NCBI GenBank assembly: GCA_944391285.1
Contig: CALXSY010000007.1
Coordinates: 1 to 64,000 of the forward strand
Direction: 5' to 3'
Source of the DNA: an uncultured Clostridia bacterium
GTDB taxonomy: Bacteria; Bacillota; Peptococcia; Peptococcales; Peptococcaceae
DNA length: 64,000 nt
In this document: positions 51,830 to 59,350 of the stretch, in pieces
Layout of the letters: the number at the start of each line of letters is the position of its first letter
How positions within the stretch are numbered: the first letter of the stretch is position 1
Notes under the pieces: model-generated
What the model was told of the DNA's origin: nothing
The model's input: only the letters and a program-made list of their open reading frames with translations
Databases searched by the model: none
Position numbers and translations under genes: made by a program

Positions 51830-52879
51830 CTATTTAATCGCCCAGCGCATTTTGGTGGAATGAGCCCGGGGATTTTGATAACATTCTTCTTTAGTAGGGC
51901 GAACGATTTCATTAGCTATTTGGCTAAATGCTCCTTCGCGGTAGCAACGTTTAAAGGTCTTTTTAACCAAGCGGTCTTCTCCGGAATGAAAGGTGAGAAT
52001 GGCAGCCCGTCCGTTGTCATTTAAAACATTGGGCAGCTGCTCCAAAAAGGCTTCTAAAACCTCATACTCGCTGTTGATGTCAATGCGCAGGGCTTGGAAG
52101 GTGCGCTGGCAGGATTTTTTGACAGCCTCTTGTTTCTCCTGCGGCGGGAGGAAGGAGAGAGCATTGGCAATAATGTATTTAAGCTGAGTAGTGGTGGCGA
52201 TGGGAGCACCGCCGGCTTGCATTTTAGCGATAGCTTTGGCAATCTGGGCGGCGTAAGGCTCGTCGGAATTATTGATAAGCATTTCGGCAATATCCTCTTC
52301 GTCTAATTCAAATAAGCGTTCTGATGCTGTCATACCGCTGCTTTGATTTAAGCGCAGATCCAGCGGTCCGTCAAATTTAAAGGAAAATCCCCGCTCGGGA
52401 TTGTCTATCTGCATGGAGGAAACCCCTAAGTCCGCCAAAATAAAATCAAATTTGCCGTATTCGGCAGCTAAAGCACCGATCTCAGAGAAATTAGACTGCT
52501 TGATGGTTAAAATATCCTCGCCGTAGCCTAAAGCGCGCAAGCGATTCTCGGTTTTGGGCAATTCGGCGCTGTCAACGTCGATGGCGAGCAAATGCCCCTT
52601 GTCCTGTAAGCAGGCAAGCATTTTAGCGGTGTGTCCGCCATAGCCCAAAGTAGCATCTAAGCCCTGCGTGCCCGGTTTGATCTGCAAAAATTCCAAAATC
52701 TCTGTAACCATGATCGGGATATGAGTGCCGGCAGGAGTTTTGCCTTTGGCTTTAATCTTTTCCAGCTCGTCTGCATATTTTTCCGGCTGCAATTCCTTGT
52801 ATTTCTCATGATAATTTTTGGGATAAGCGCCTTTGTAGCGTACCCGCCGTTGATGAACCTGCTCAATGGATTCTGTCAT
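51830..52879 (-). CDS. 16S rRNA (cytosine-N4) methyltransferase RsmH-like
   Basis: SAM-dependent methyltransferase of the RsmH/MraW family (N4 methylation of C1402 in 16S rRNA). The family core is clear: THIPIMVTEILEFL (residues ~52-65), DATLGYGGHTAKML, FILADLGVSSMQIDNPERGFSF-type segment and FHSGEDRLVKKTFK near the C-terminus. It differs from standard RsmH by a basic N-terminal extension of about 50 residues and lies outside a division-wall cluster (no mraZ, ftsL or pbp next to it). ATG 52879 lies six bases after AGGTG; GTG 52888 is less likely. It may be a second RsmH copy. Confidence 0.88.
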   Translation of the reverse strand: MTESIEQVHQRRVRYKGAYPKNYHEKYKELQPEKYADELEKIKAKGKTPAGTHIPIMVTEILEFLQIKPGTQGLDATLGYGGHTAKMLACLQDKGHLLAIDVDSAELPKTENRLRALGYGEDILTIKQSNFSEIGALAAEYGKFDFILADLGVSSMQIDNPERGFSFKFDGPLDLRLNQSSGMTASERLFELDEEDIAEMLINNSDEPYAAQIAKAIAKMQAGGAPIATTTQLKYIIANALSFLPPQEKQEAVKKSCQRTFQALRIDINSEYEVLEAFLEQLPNVLNDNGRAAILTFHSGEDRLVKKTFKRCYREGAFSQIANEIVRPTKEECYQNPRAHSTKMRWAIK

Positions 52880-52991
52880 ATTTTTCACCTTTTTCTTATG
52901 AATAATAATATTATAAAGCTTAAAGGGCAGTTAGTCAATAAAATAAAAGTAAGAGGCTGATAGCCGCTTACTTTTGTCATGAAGGGGTAAA

Positions 52992-55130
52992 TTAGAATAT
53001 TTTGTGAAAAATATGAAGAAGCTTCGCTGATAAATTTTCTTTCGCCGGTATAAAGGTTTCCTGCTGGTGAAAAGAGGACTGCATAAATTGCATTTGGCTG
53101 TCAAAGCTGAGGGAGGATTGAGTATTTTTGCGCAAGTAAGAGCCGTCCGGCAAAAGAAAGCTGGCTTTGGCGTTATCCTCCAGCTGGGTGTCCAAAATCC
53201 ATTTTAATTTTTCGCACAGATTTCTGTTTTCAATAGGGCAGGCTATCTCTAAACGACGGTTGAGATTTCTGGTCATCAGATCGGCAGAGGAAATGTAATA
53301 TTTGGCATTGGCGCCGCTGCCGAAGCAATATATGCGGGCGTGCTCCAAATACCTGCCGACGATGCTGCTGACTTGAATATTCTCTGTATAGCTCGGCACC
53401 TGCGGCAAAAGACAGCAAATACCGCGAATGATAAGCTCAATTTTAACTCCTGCCTGGGAGGCTTCTCTAAGCTTATCAATTACCTCCCGCTCGGTGATGG
53501 AGTTGGCTTTGATACAGATGTAGCCTTGGTCAGCTAAAGCTATTTGCTCATCAATCAAGCGGCAAAGGGTATTTTTTAAGCTGTATGGCGCTACCAGAAG
53601 CTTCTGATAATCATAGGAGAGATTGTTGATCAAAAGATTTTTGAAAAAAGCTGTGCTGTCCTCACCGATAGCCTGGGAGGAGGTAATGATGCTCAAATCG
53701 GTATACATGGTGTTGGTTCTTTCATTATAATTACCGGTGCCGATTTGAGTGATGTAGCTGAGTTGGTTCTTTTCCCGCAGGGTAATCAGGCAAATTTTGC
53801 TGTGGCATTTGAAATCTTCTAAACCATAGATAACTTGACAGCCGGCATCTTCCAAAAGTTTGGACCAGGAAATGTTGTTGGCTTCATCAAAACGGGCTCT
53901 GAGCTCCATTAAAACAATGACTTCTTTGCCGTTTTCCGCCGCCCGGCATAAAGTGCGGGCAATTTTGGAGGAAGAGGCTAAGCGGTAAATAGTAATTTTA
54001 ATCGAAAGCACGTCATCTCGTTCGGCGGCTTCGCTCAATAACCGCAAAAACGGTTCTACCGAGTCATAAGGATAAAACAAAAGCTTGTCTTTTTGCTTTA
54101 CCTGCTCAATAATACCATAGCTAACATCGATATCCTCCGGCCAGCGGGGAGTGTAGGGCTGATAGATTAACCTTTGGGCTTTAGGCGCAGGAAGAATTGC
54201 TTCCAGCTGATAAGCATATTTCATATTTAAGGGGCAGGGGTCAAAATAGATTTGGCGTTTTTCCACGTGAATCAAGGAGCTTAAGGTGCTGAGAAAGTTT
54301 TCGGAGATTTTTTGATTGATTTCTAAGCGCACAACTGATAAGTGTTTGCGCTTTTTCAGAAGCTTCACCATATGAGTGCGAAAATCTTCCTCATGGTCGT
54401 CAAACTTATCCTCATCAAAGCTGATATCGGCATTGCGGGTAACGCTGATGATACAGCTTTCTTCTGCCTGATAGGAGCCAAACAAAGAAGGTGCCAAACT
54501 CAAGATAATATTCTCTAAGCGGATAAATCTCAAAGGTTCGTTACTGATAACGATATATTCCGGCAGAGTTTGGGGAATAGAGATTAAGCCGATGGAGGTT
54601 TTGCCTTTTTTGTCTTTAAGAAAAGAGGCGATATAAAGGGATTTATTGTCTAAATGGGGGAAGGGATGATGACTGCCGATAATCATCGGAGAAATGATAG
54701 GCGAAATTTCGGCTTTAAAAAATTTGTGGACATATTTTTTTTCCTCGCCTGTCAGCTCTTCGTAGGACAAATCAAAAATATTTTCTGTTTGCAAAGCTTG
54801 TTGGACTGTATGGTAAAGCGCCTTTTTCAGCTCGATTAAGCCGGGAATTGCCGCATATATTTTATGAAGCTGCTCTAAAGGAGACAGCCCGCTTTTATTG
54901 TCAATATCTTCGGGGGAAATAAGGGAGACATCGAAGAGACTGCCGACTCTGACCATGAAAAATTCATCTAAGTTGCTGGAAAAGATGGCGATAAATTTTA
55001 ACCTTTCTAACAGCGGAGTATTTGTGTCAGCAGCTTCTTCCAAAACTCGCTGATTAAACTTAAGCCAGCTTAATTCGCGGTTCTGGGTATAGAGATATTG
55101 CTCTGTTAAGACCGCAGCAGTTTTTGACAT
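52992..55130 (-). CDS. ppk1: polyphosphate kinase 1
   Basis: Polymerises the terminal phosphate of ATP into polyphosphate. The 712-residue protein has the N-terminal helical domain (NRELSWLKFNQRVLEEA, residues ~16-32), head domain, and two phospholipase D-like C-terminal domains with the phosphohistidine region GLEDFKCHSKICLIT and the TQIGTGNYNERTNTMYTD loop. Start from MSKTAAVL at 55130 follows GGGAGGG; the upstream frame lies in ppx. It overlaps the ppx gene by 25 bases, forming a synthesis-degradation pair that would set polyphosphate levels. Confidence 0.96.
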   Translation of the reverse strand: MSKTAAVLTEQYLYTQNRELSWLKFNQRVLEEAADTNTPLLERLKFIAIFSSNLDEFFMVRVGSLFDVSLISPEDIDNKSGLSPLEQLHKIYAAIPGLIELKKALYHTVQQALQTENIFDLSYEELTGEEKKYVHKFFKAEISPIISPMIIGSHHPFPHLDNKSLYIASFLKDKKGKTSIGLISIPQTLPEYIVISNEPLRFIRLENIILSLAPSLFGSYQAEESCIISVTRNADISFDEDKFDDHEEDFRTHMVKLLKKRKHLSVVRLEINQKISENFLSTLSSLIHVEKRQIYFDPCPLNMKYAYQLEAILPAPKAQRLIYQPYTPRWPEDIDVSYGIIEQVKQKDKLLFYPYDSVEPFLRLLSEAAERDDVLSIKITIYRLASSSKIARTLCRAAENGKEVIVLMELRARFDEANNISWSKLLEDAGCQVIYGLEDFKCHSKICLITLREKNQLSYITQIGTGNYNERTNTMYTDLSIITSSQAIGEDSTAFFKNLLINNLSYDYQKLLVAPYSLKNTLCRLIDEQIALADQGYICIKANSITEREVIDKLREASQAGVKIELIIRGICCLLPQVPSYTENIQVSSIVGRYLEHARIYCFGSGANAKYYISSADLMTRNLNRRLEIACPIENRNLCEKLKWILDTQLEDNAKASFLLPDGSYLRKNTQSSLSFDSQMQFMQSSFHQQETFIPAKENLSAKLLHIFHKIF

Positions 55131-56005
55131 AAATAACCCTCCCGCACACCGTATTTGCTTACGATGAATTCTTCTGCTGAGAAAAGACGGCAAATATATT
55201 CTAAGGTTAAAGCTCCGGGGACGATGGTATGAATTCGGTCGGGCTCCAATTTTAAAACTAAATCAATAGCTTCTTTATCGCCTTTGGCTAAATGCTCACA
55301 AAGCTCGGTTAATTCTTCGCCGCTGATATGTTGGCTTTGGCAGGGCAAATGATAGTACTTTTGGGCGATTTTTAAAATAGCCCGAGCTGTGCCGCCAACC
55401 CCCACCAGTTTTTCCTGTTTGCCAAAAGCGGCTATTTTTTTGGTATCAATGCGCTCGGCAATGATTTTTTGCAGCTTTTTGACAGAATTTTCGCCGGGCA
55501 TGATTTTTTTGACGCAGTCCTTATAAAGATTTAACGAACCCAAAGGGAAGCTGGCAGCAGAGAGCAGTTCTTTATCAGCAAATACCGCTATTTCCGTGCT
55601 GGCTCCGCCGATATCGATAAAAGCTCCCTTATCTAAGCCCAGCTCCTGCATAGCGCCGATATAGCCGTAGGTGGCTTCTTCTTCGCCGCTGATTACTTCA
55701 ATCTGATAGCCGGAGGTTTTTTCTAAAATAAATAAGGCATCTGCGGTATTGGAAATATTGCGCAAAGAGGCGGTGGCAAAAACTGCTATATTTTCAATAT
55801 TTAACAGACTTAAAATCTCTTTAAAGGTTCTCAGAGCGTTGGCAGCACATTCAATTCCTTGGGCAGAAAGAGCGCCGTCTTCGACATAGCCGGCTAAACC
55901 GGCCATTATTTTTTCCTTAAAGAGAATTTTAAAAGAGTTTTCTTTTATTTCATAAACGCTTAAACGCATTGAGTTGGAACCGATATCGATAATCGCTTGT
56001 TTCAC
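55106..56005 (-). CDS. ppx: exopolyphosphatase/guanosine pentaphosphatase (Ppx/GppA)
   Basis: Phosphohydrolase of the actin-like ASKHA fold that removes phosphate from polyphosphate ends or from pppGpp. The first phosphate loop is IIDIGSNSMRLSVYEI (residues 4-19), the second DIGGASTEIAVF (about 130-141), with VGVGGTARAILK further on. GTG 56005 follows AAAGGAG by eight bases; earlier in-frame codons lack a site. Length 299 is that of the short clostridial Ppx without the C-terminal HD domain. It is upstream of and overlaps ppk1. Choice between Ppx and GppA activity cannot be made; the pairing favours Ppx. Confidence 0.92.
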   Translation of the reverse strand: MKQAIIDIGSNSMRLSVYEIKENSFKILFKEKIMAGLAGYVEDGALSAQGIECAANALRTFKEILSLLNIENIAVFATASLRNISNTADALFILEKTSGYQIEVISGEEEATYGYIGAMQELGLDKGAFIDIGGASTEIAVFADKELLSAASFPLGSLNLYKDCVKKIMPGENSVKKLQKIIAERIDTKKIAAFGKQEKLVGVGGTARAILKIAQKYYHLPCQSQHISGEELTELCEHLAKGDKEAIDLVLKLEPDRIHTIVPGALTLEYICRLFSAEEFIVSKYGVREGYLCQKLLRS

Positions 56006-56210
56006 TATAAAGTCTCCTTTAACATTCACTTTTTTATCAAATATTCAACAGTATATTGGGCATATTGCTCTAACTTTATTTTATCCCAGGATTGTAAAAA
56101 AAATAAGCTTAAAGAAGTAAAATATGGGTAAAATATCAATAAGAGAGGAAAAAAATAGTTTTACTAAAAGTTGATAATTGTGGGATATTTTGAAGTTTTG
56201 GACTTAAGTC

Positions 56211-56239
56211 TTAACATTTTCTTGAAAGAGTGATAAAAT
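56211..56239 (+). promoter_or_regulatory. possible promoter of the sigH-like gene
   Basis: TTAACA (56211-56216) and TAAAAT (56234-56239) are 17 bases apart. A second TATAAT at 56278-56283 has no convincing -35. The 340-base region between ppx and this gene otherwise holds no gene. Confidence 0.4.
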
Positions 56240-56349
56240 TGTTACCATATTTCGAAAGCACAAATAAAAAAATGTGCTATAATAAGATTATCAAAATAAG
56301 AAGAATCTAAGAATATATATAGACAAAATCAGCTATGGAGGTGGCAGTA

Positions 56350-56985
56350 TTGAACAAGTATAAAAGTATGGACGAACTAGAAGTCATTAGCGCTGCCAAA
56401 GCAGGCGATGAGATAGCAATGGAATATTTGTTGGAAAAATACCAGGGTTTGCTGGGACATATCTGCGAAAAATATTTTCTGCGGGACGGCGAAAGAGATG
56501 ATTTAATGCAGGAAGCGATGATTGGCTTTGTGCAGGCGGTCTACGATTTTAAGCCGGAAAGCGGGAAAAAGTTCAAAAATTTCGCTTTTCTGTGTGTGAA
56601 GCGGGAGCTGGATTCCTGCATCAAGCGTTCCAACCGCAAGAAGCATATGATTTTAAATGAGGCGGTGCCGATTAACTACACCAGTGCCGATGATGATGAA
56701 ATCGCTGAAAATGACGGTTTGATGATTGAACGAAACCAAAGCGGCGAGGTTATTACTCCGGAGAGCATGGTATTAGAAAAGGAAAAATGCAGCGAAACCA
56801 GCGATTTGTTGGCAAGCATTCTATCAAAACTGGAGTACAAAGTTTTGATTATGCGATTGATGGGTTACTCCTACAATGAGATAACGCTTTTATTGCAGTT
56901 AGAAAACAAATCAGTAGACAACGCTATGCAGCGTATAAGAAAAAAGCTCAATCAAAAAAAATACCGGCTGGGACTGGAGATTTAA
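56350..56985 (+). CDS. sigH: SigH-family RNA polymerase sigma factor
   Basis: Sigma-70 family factor of 211 residues, like Bacillus SigH, which starts the transition to sporulation. Region 2 includes LLEKYQGLLGHICEKYF, GERDDLMQEAMIGFVQAVYDF (about 44-64) and the DNA-melting FKNFAFLCVKRELDSCIK; region 4 ends the protein (VLIMRLMGYSYNEITLLLQL and SVDNAMQRIRKKL). The linker contains an acidic stretch. TTG at 56350 lies six bases after GGAGGTG; the ATG at 56335 overlaps that site. The usual rlmB/secE/nusG neighbours are absent. Identity as the Spo0H-type factor is likely rather than certain. Confidence 0.85.
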   Translation: MNKYKSMDELEVISAAKAGDEIAMEYLLEKYQGLLGHICEKYFLRDGERDDLMQEAMIGFVQAVYDFKPESGKKFKNFAFLCVKRELDSCIKRSNRKKHMILNEAVPINYTSADDDEIAENDGLMIERNQSGEVITPESMVLEKEKCSETSDLLASILSKLEYKVLIMRLMGYSYNEITLLLQLENKSVDNAMQRIRKKLNQKKYRLGLEI

Positions 56986-56988
56986 AGC

Positions 56989-57021
56989 AAAACCTGATGG
57001 CGTAAACCATCAGGTTTTTTT
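56989..57021 (+). terminator. terminator of the sigH-like gene
   Basis: AAAACCTGATGG/CCATCAGGTTTT stem with a six-base loop and T tail. Confidence 0.94.
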
Positions 57022-57070
57022 ACGAAGCCTAAAAATAGGTAAAAATATATATTTTTTTCTAAAAATATAC

Positions 57071-57099
57071 TTGACGAGTGATTATTAATAAGGTATAAT
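57071..57099 (+). promoter_or_regulatory. promoter of the two-tRNA operon
   Basis: TTGACG (57071-57076) and TATAAT (57094-57099), 17 bases apart, 20 bases before the first tRNA. Confidence 0.9.
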
Positions 57100-57119
57100 T
57101 GTAACGTTGTGATATGTAC

Positions 57120-57191
57120 GGGCCTATAGCTCAGGGGTAGAGCATCCGGCTCATAACCGGACGGTCCTTGGTTCGATCCCAAGTGGGCCCA
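57120..57191 (+). tRNA. tRNA with CAT anticodon (probably Ile2, else elongator Met)
   Basis: Acceptor GGGCCTA/TGGGCCC, anticodon CAT in the loop CTCATAA, discriminator A, no encoded CCA. The GGGCCTATAGCTC start and the CTCATAA loop resemble tRNA-Ile whose CAT is converted to lysidine by TilS, more than tRNA-Met. It is not the initiator. Confidence 0.85.
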
Positions 57192-57198
57192 TGGATAC

Positions 57199-57272
57199 GG
57201 CATGTTGGAGAAGTGGCTTAACTCACCAGCCTTTCACGCTGGCATTCAGGGGTTCGAATCCCCTACATGTCA
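57199..57272 (+). tRNA. tRNA-Glu (TTC)
   Basis: Acceptor GGCATGT/ACATGTC (one G-U), anticodon TTC in CTTTCAC, discriminator A, no encoded CCA. Confidence 0.92.
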
Positions 57273-57276
57273 TAGG

Positions 57277-57302
57277 AGCGCTCTTTAAGAGCGCTTTTTT
57301 TT
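57277..57302 (+). terminator. terminator of the two-tRNA operon
   Basis: AGCGCTC/GAGCGCT stem with TTTAA loop and eight T residues. Confidence 0.93.
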
Positions 57303-57351
57303 GTGTCTATTTTTAAAGCCAATCGTACGCTAATTGCTGAAAGCTTGGCAA

Positions 57352-57381
57352 TTGACAGTAAAAACCGATTTGTGTTATGAT
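57352..57381 (+). promoter_or_regulatory. promoter of the flavin reductase-like operon
   Basis: TTGACA (57352-57357) and TATGAT (57376-57381) with an 18-base spacer, 32 bases before the ATG. Confidence 0.75.
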
Positions 57382-57413
57382 AAAGGAAGATAAACTTTTA
57401 GGAGGAGAGAATT

Positions 57414-57974
57414 ATGAGAAAAAATTTTGGTGCTAAACCTCTTTGCTATCCGCAGCCGGTATTTATTATTGCCGCCTTTGACGAAAATAATATTGCCAAT
57501 GCGATGAACGCCGCTTGGGGCGGAATCAGTGAGGAAAATGAGATCTCTCTTTGCCTGAGTCCCGAGCATAAAACGGTAAAAAATATTTTGGTCAAAAAAG
57601 CATTTACTGTCAGCATGGCTGATGCTGAGCATTTGGCGGCGTGTGATTATGTGGGGCTGGTTTCCGGCAATGAAGTAAAAGATAAATTTGCCAAGGCAGG
57701 CTTTACCGCGGTAAAATCAGAATTTGTCGATGCGCCGTTAATTGAGCAGTTAGCCATCTGCCTGGAATGCCGGCTCATCAGCTATGATGAGAATTCCTGC
57801 CGCCTGGTAGGCGAAATAGTTAATGTAAGCGTGGACGAACGGGTATTGGACGCTGAAGGACATGTTGATTTAGCCAAAGTCTCTCCGCTAACCTTGGATC
57901 CTTTTAACGGCAAATACGTGAAGCTGGGTGAGGTTGCCGGTATAGCCTTTAATGCTGATAATATCGTAAAATAG
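57414..57974 (+). CDS. flavin reductase-like domain protein (flavoredoxin family)
   Basis: FMN-binding split-barrel protein of 186 residues. The family pattern is present: PVFIIAAFDENNIANAMNAA (residues 15-34), then WGGISEENEISLCLSP and an AFTVSMADAEHLAACDYVGL segment (63-82). Relatives are flavoredoxins and flavin reductases that carry FMN for electron transfer in anaerobes. No signal peptide. ATG follows AGGAGGAG. It leads a short operon with a TIGR04076-like gene and a Big_2-domain gene (gaps of 9 and 12 bases). The redox partner is unknown. Confidence 0.88.
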   Translation: MRKNFGAKPLCYPQPVFIIAAFDENNIANAMNAAWGGISEENEISLCLSPEHKTVKNILVKKAFTVSMADAEHLAACDYVGLVSGNEVKDKFAKAGFTAVKSEFVDAPLIEQLAICLECRLISYDENSCRLVGEIVNVSVDERVLDAEGHVDLAKVSPLTLDPFNGKYVKLGEVAGIAFNADNIVK

Positions 57975-57983
57975 GAGAAAGCT

Positions 57984-58334
57984 ATGAAAAAAGTCAAGAT
58001 TACAGTTTTAGAAACCACTTTTAATGAGCGTTTAGCGCAGGAATACGGCGCCGAAGGCTTGGGCAGATGCCCTATGATGCAGGAAGGTCAAGAGTTTTAT
58101 GCTGATTATGCCAAACCGGAGGGCTTTTGTGACGAAGCCTGGAAAGCCATATATCAACATGTCTTTGCTCTTGCTCATGGAGCAGGCAAAGAATTATTCT
58201 ACTATGGCGATTGGATTCGCAAGCCGGGAGTTGCTATTTGCAGCTGCAATGACGGATTGCGTCCGGTTATCATGAAATTAGAAAGCACCGACGAAACAGC
58301 AGAAATCAACTACACCCCGCTTGAGCGGCGCTAA
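57984..58334 (+). CDS. TIGR04076 family protein
   Basis: Small 116-residue cytoplasmic protein resembling the TIGR04076 family of anaerobes. It has Cys31 in GLGRCPMMQEGQEF, Cys49 in GFCDEAWKAIYQHVFAL and Cys87/Cys89 in AICSCNDGLRPVIMKLE; the family pattern CP-G and C-DGLRPV is clear. The paired cysteines suggest metal or cluster binding, but no function is known. ATG follows AGGAG. It lies nine bases after the flavin reductase-like gene, with which it is often paired in anaerobes as far as I recall. Confidence 0.8.
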   Translation: MKKVKITVLETTFNERLAQEYGAEGLGRCPMMQEGQEFYADYAKPEGFCDEAWKAIYQHVFALAHGAGKELFYYGDWIRKPGVAICSCNDGLRPVIMKLESTDETAEINYTPLERR

Positions 58335-58346
58335 AGGAGGACGCTG

Positions 58347-58700
58347 ATGAAGAAAAAATTTATTTTCTCTCTGACAGCGGTTATCATCATTAGCATGATT
58401 TTGATTTTAACTGCGCCGAAAATCGAGCGCTTGGAAATTGAGCAGCAAAGCCTTAGTTTGGCGGTAGGCGAGAGCGTACAGCTGAATTGCTTAGGCTATT
58501 TTGCTGACGGTGAGCCCGCCGGCGCTCAGGAATTAAATAAGCTTAATTTGCTTTGGGAAAGCAGATCGGAGGATTTAGCCATTGAAGTAGATGAAAATGG
58601 CTTGCTTACAGCTATTAAGCCCGGCATGGGCAATGTGCAGGTTAAAAGCGCTGACGGCAAGCTAAACTCCCGGGCAATTACAATTAAAGTTTACGAATAA
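58347..58700 (+). CDS. exported protein with a bacterial Ig-like (Big_2) domain
   Basis: 117-residue protein with an N-terminal signal or anchor segment (FIFSLTAVIIISMILILTA, residues 5-23) and a single Big_2-type domain: IEQQSLSLAVGESVQLNC (34-51), then LLWESRSEDLAIEVDENGLL and TAIKPGMGNVQVKS, the standard SS-D-A-V-D-NG-V-A--PG pattern. It is the last gene of the flavin reductase-like operon, 12 bases after the previous one. A surface-located scaffold or adhesion role is possible; nothing more specific can be said. Confidence 0.8.
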   Translation: MKKKFIFSLTAVIIISMILILTAPKIERLEIEQQSLSLAVGESVQLNCLGYFADGEPAGAQELNKLNLLWESRSEDLAIEVDENGLLTAIKPGMGNVQVKSADGKLNSRAITIKVYE

Positions 58701-58702
58701 AA

Positions 58703-58733
58703 AAAAGCCGGCAGAATCAATCTGTCGGCTTTT
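58703..58733. terminator. bidirectional terminator after the Big_2 gene
   Basis: AAAAGCCGGCAGA/TCTGTCGGCTTTT stem with one G-U and loop ATCAA; shared with the convergent membrane protein gene. Confidence 0.9.
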
Positions 58734-58739
58734 GTGTGT

Positions 58740-59225
58740 TTAAATTAAAAAGCTTAAGAAACCAAAGACTCCGTAGGCGGCACAGCACATGATGATGCCG
58801 GCGATAGCCACACCTAAAGCAACGGCGGAAAATGCCTTCCAATAGGGAAGTTTGAGCAAGGCTGCCAAAAATGCTCCGGTCCAGGCTCCGGTTCCCGGAA
58901 GCGGTATGGCAACAAATATTGCCAAGCCCCACCAGGTTAAGGTTTGAACTTCTTCGGCTTTGGTGACAATTTTATCTTCATAGCGCTGAGCAAAATGGGC
59001 TAAATAGGGAACATGCTTGAGCAAGCTTAAAATTTTACGGGCAAAGATTAAAATAATCGGTACCGGCACTAGATTGCCGATAACGGCGGCTAAATATGTT
59101 TCTATAATCGGCAAATTCCAAGCAGCGGCAAAAACTATGGAGCCGCGGAGCTCCACGATAGGCAGCATGGAAATGGAAAAAATATAAGCTAATTTGTTAG
59201 TAAACAAGGCGGAAAGAAAATCCAA
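58740..59225 (-). CDS. small multidrug export family membrane protein
   Basis: 161-residue polytopic membrane protein of the Sm_multidrug_ex (COG2426) family with about four hydrophobic segments. The conserved ELRGSIVFAAAW (residues 25-36), GNLVPVPIILIFAR (50-63) and FVAIPLPGTGAWTGAFLAAL (104-123) segments are present. The start is TTG 59225 (an in-frame CTG precedes it), 12 bases after AAGGAG, so the exact start is uncertain. The family name is not backed by firm transport data. Single gene. Confidence 0.83.
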   Translation of the reverse strand: MDFLSALFTNKLAYIFSISMLPIVELRGSIVFAAAWNLPIIETYLAAVIGNLVPVPIILIFARKILSLLKHVPYLAHFAQRYEDKIVTKAEEVQTLTWWGLAIFVAIPLPGTGAWTGAFLAALLKLPYWKAFSAVALGVAIAGIIMCCAAYGVFGFLSFLI

Positions 59226-59350
59226 CAGATATATCCACTCCTTATTGATGGCGTTATGTTTATTTTGGCAAATTTTTAAGAAAAAAGCAAGTGTTTTTCA
59301 GGCAGGATTTGGCTTTTTTGCATAAATAATAAATATGGGAGGGATAGATG

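Noticed and set aside
56982-57203. Minus-strand reading frame across two tRNA genes
   Set aside because: It covers the CAT tRNA and the sigH terminator, so it is a shadow of RNA genes.
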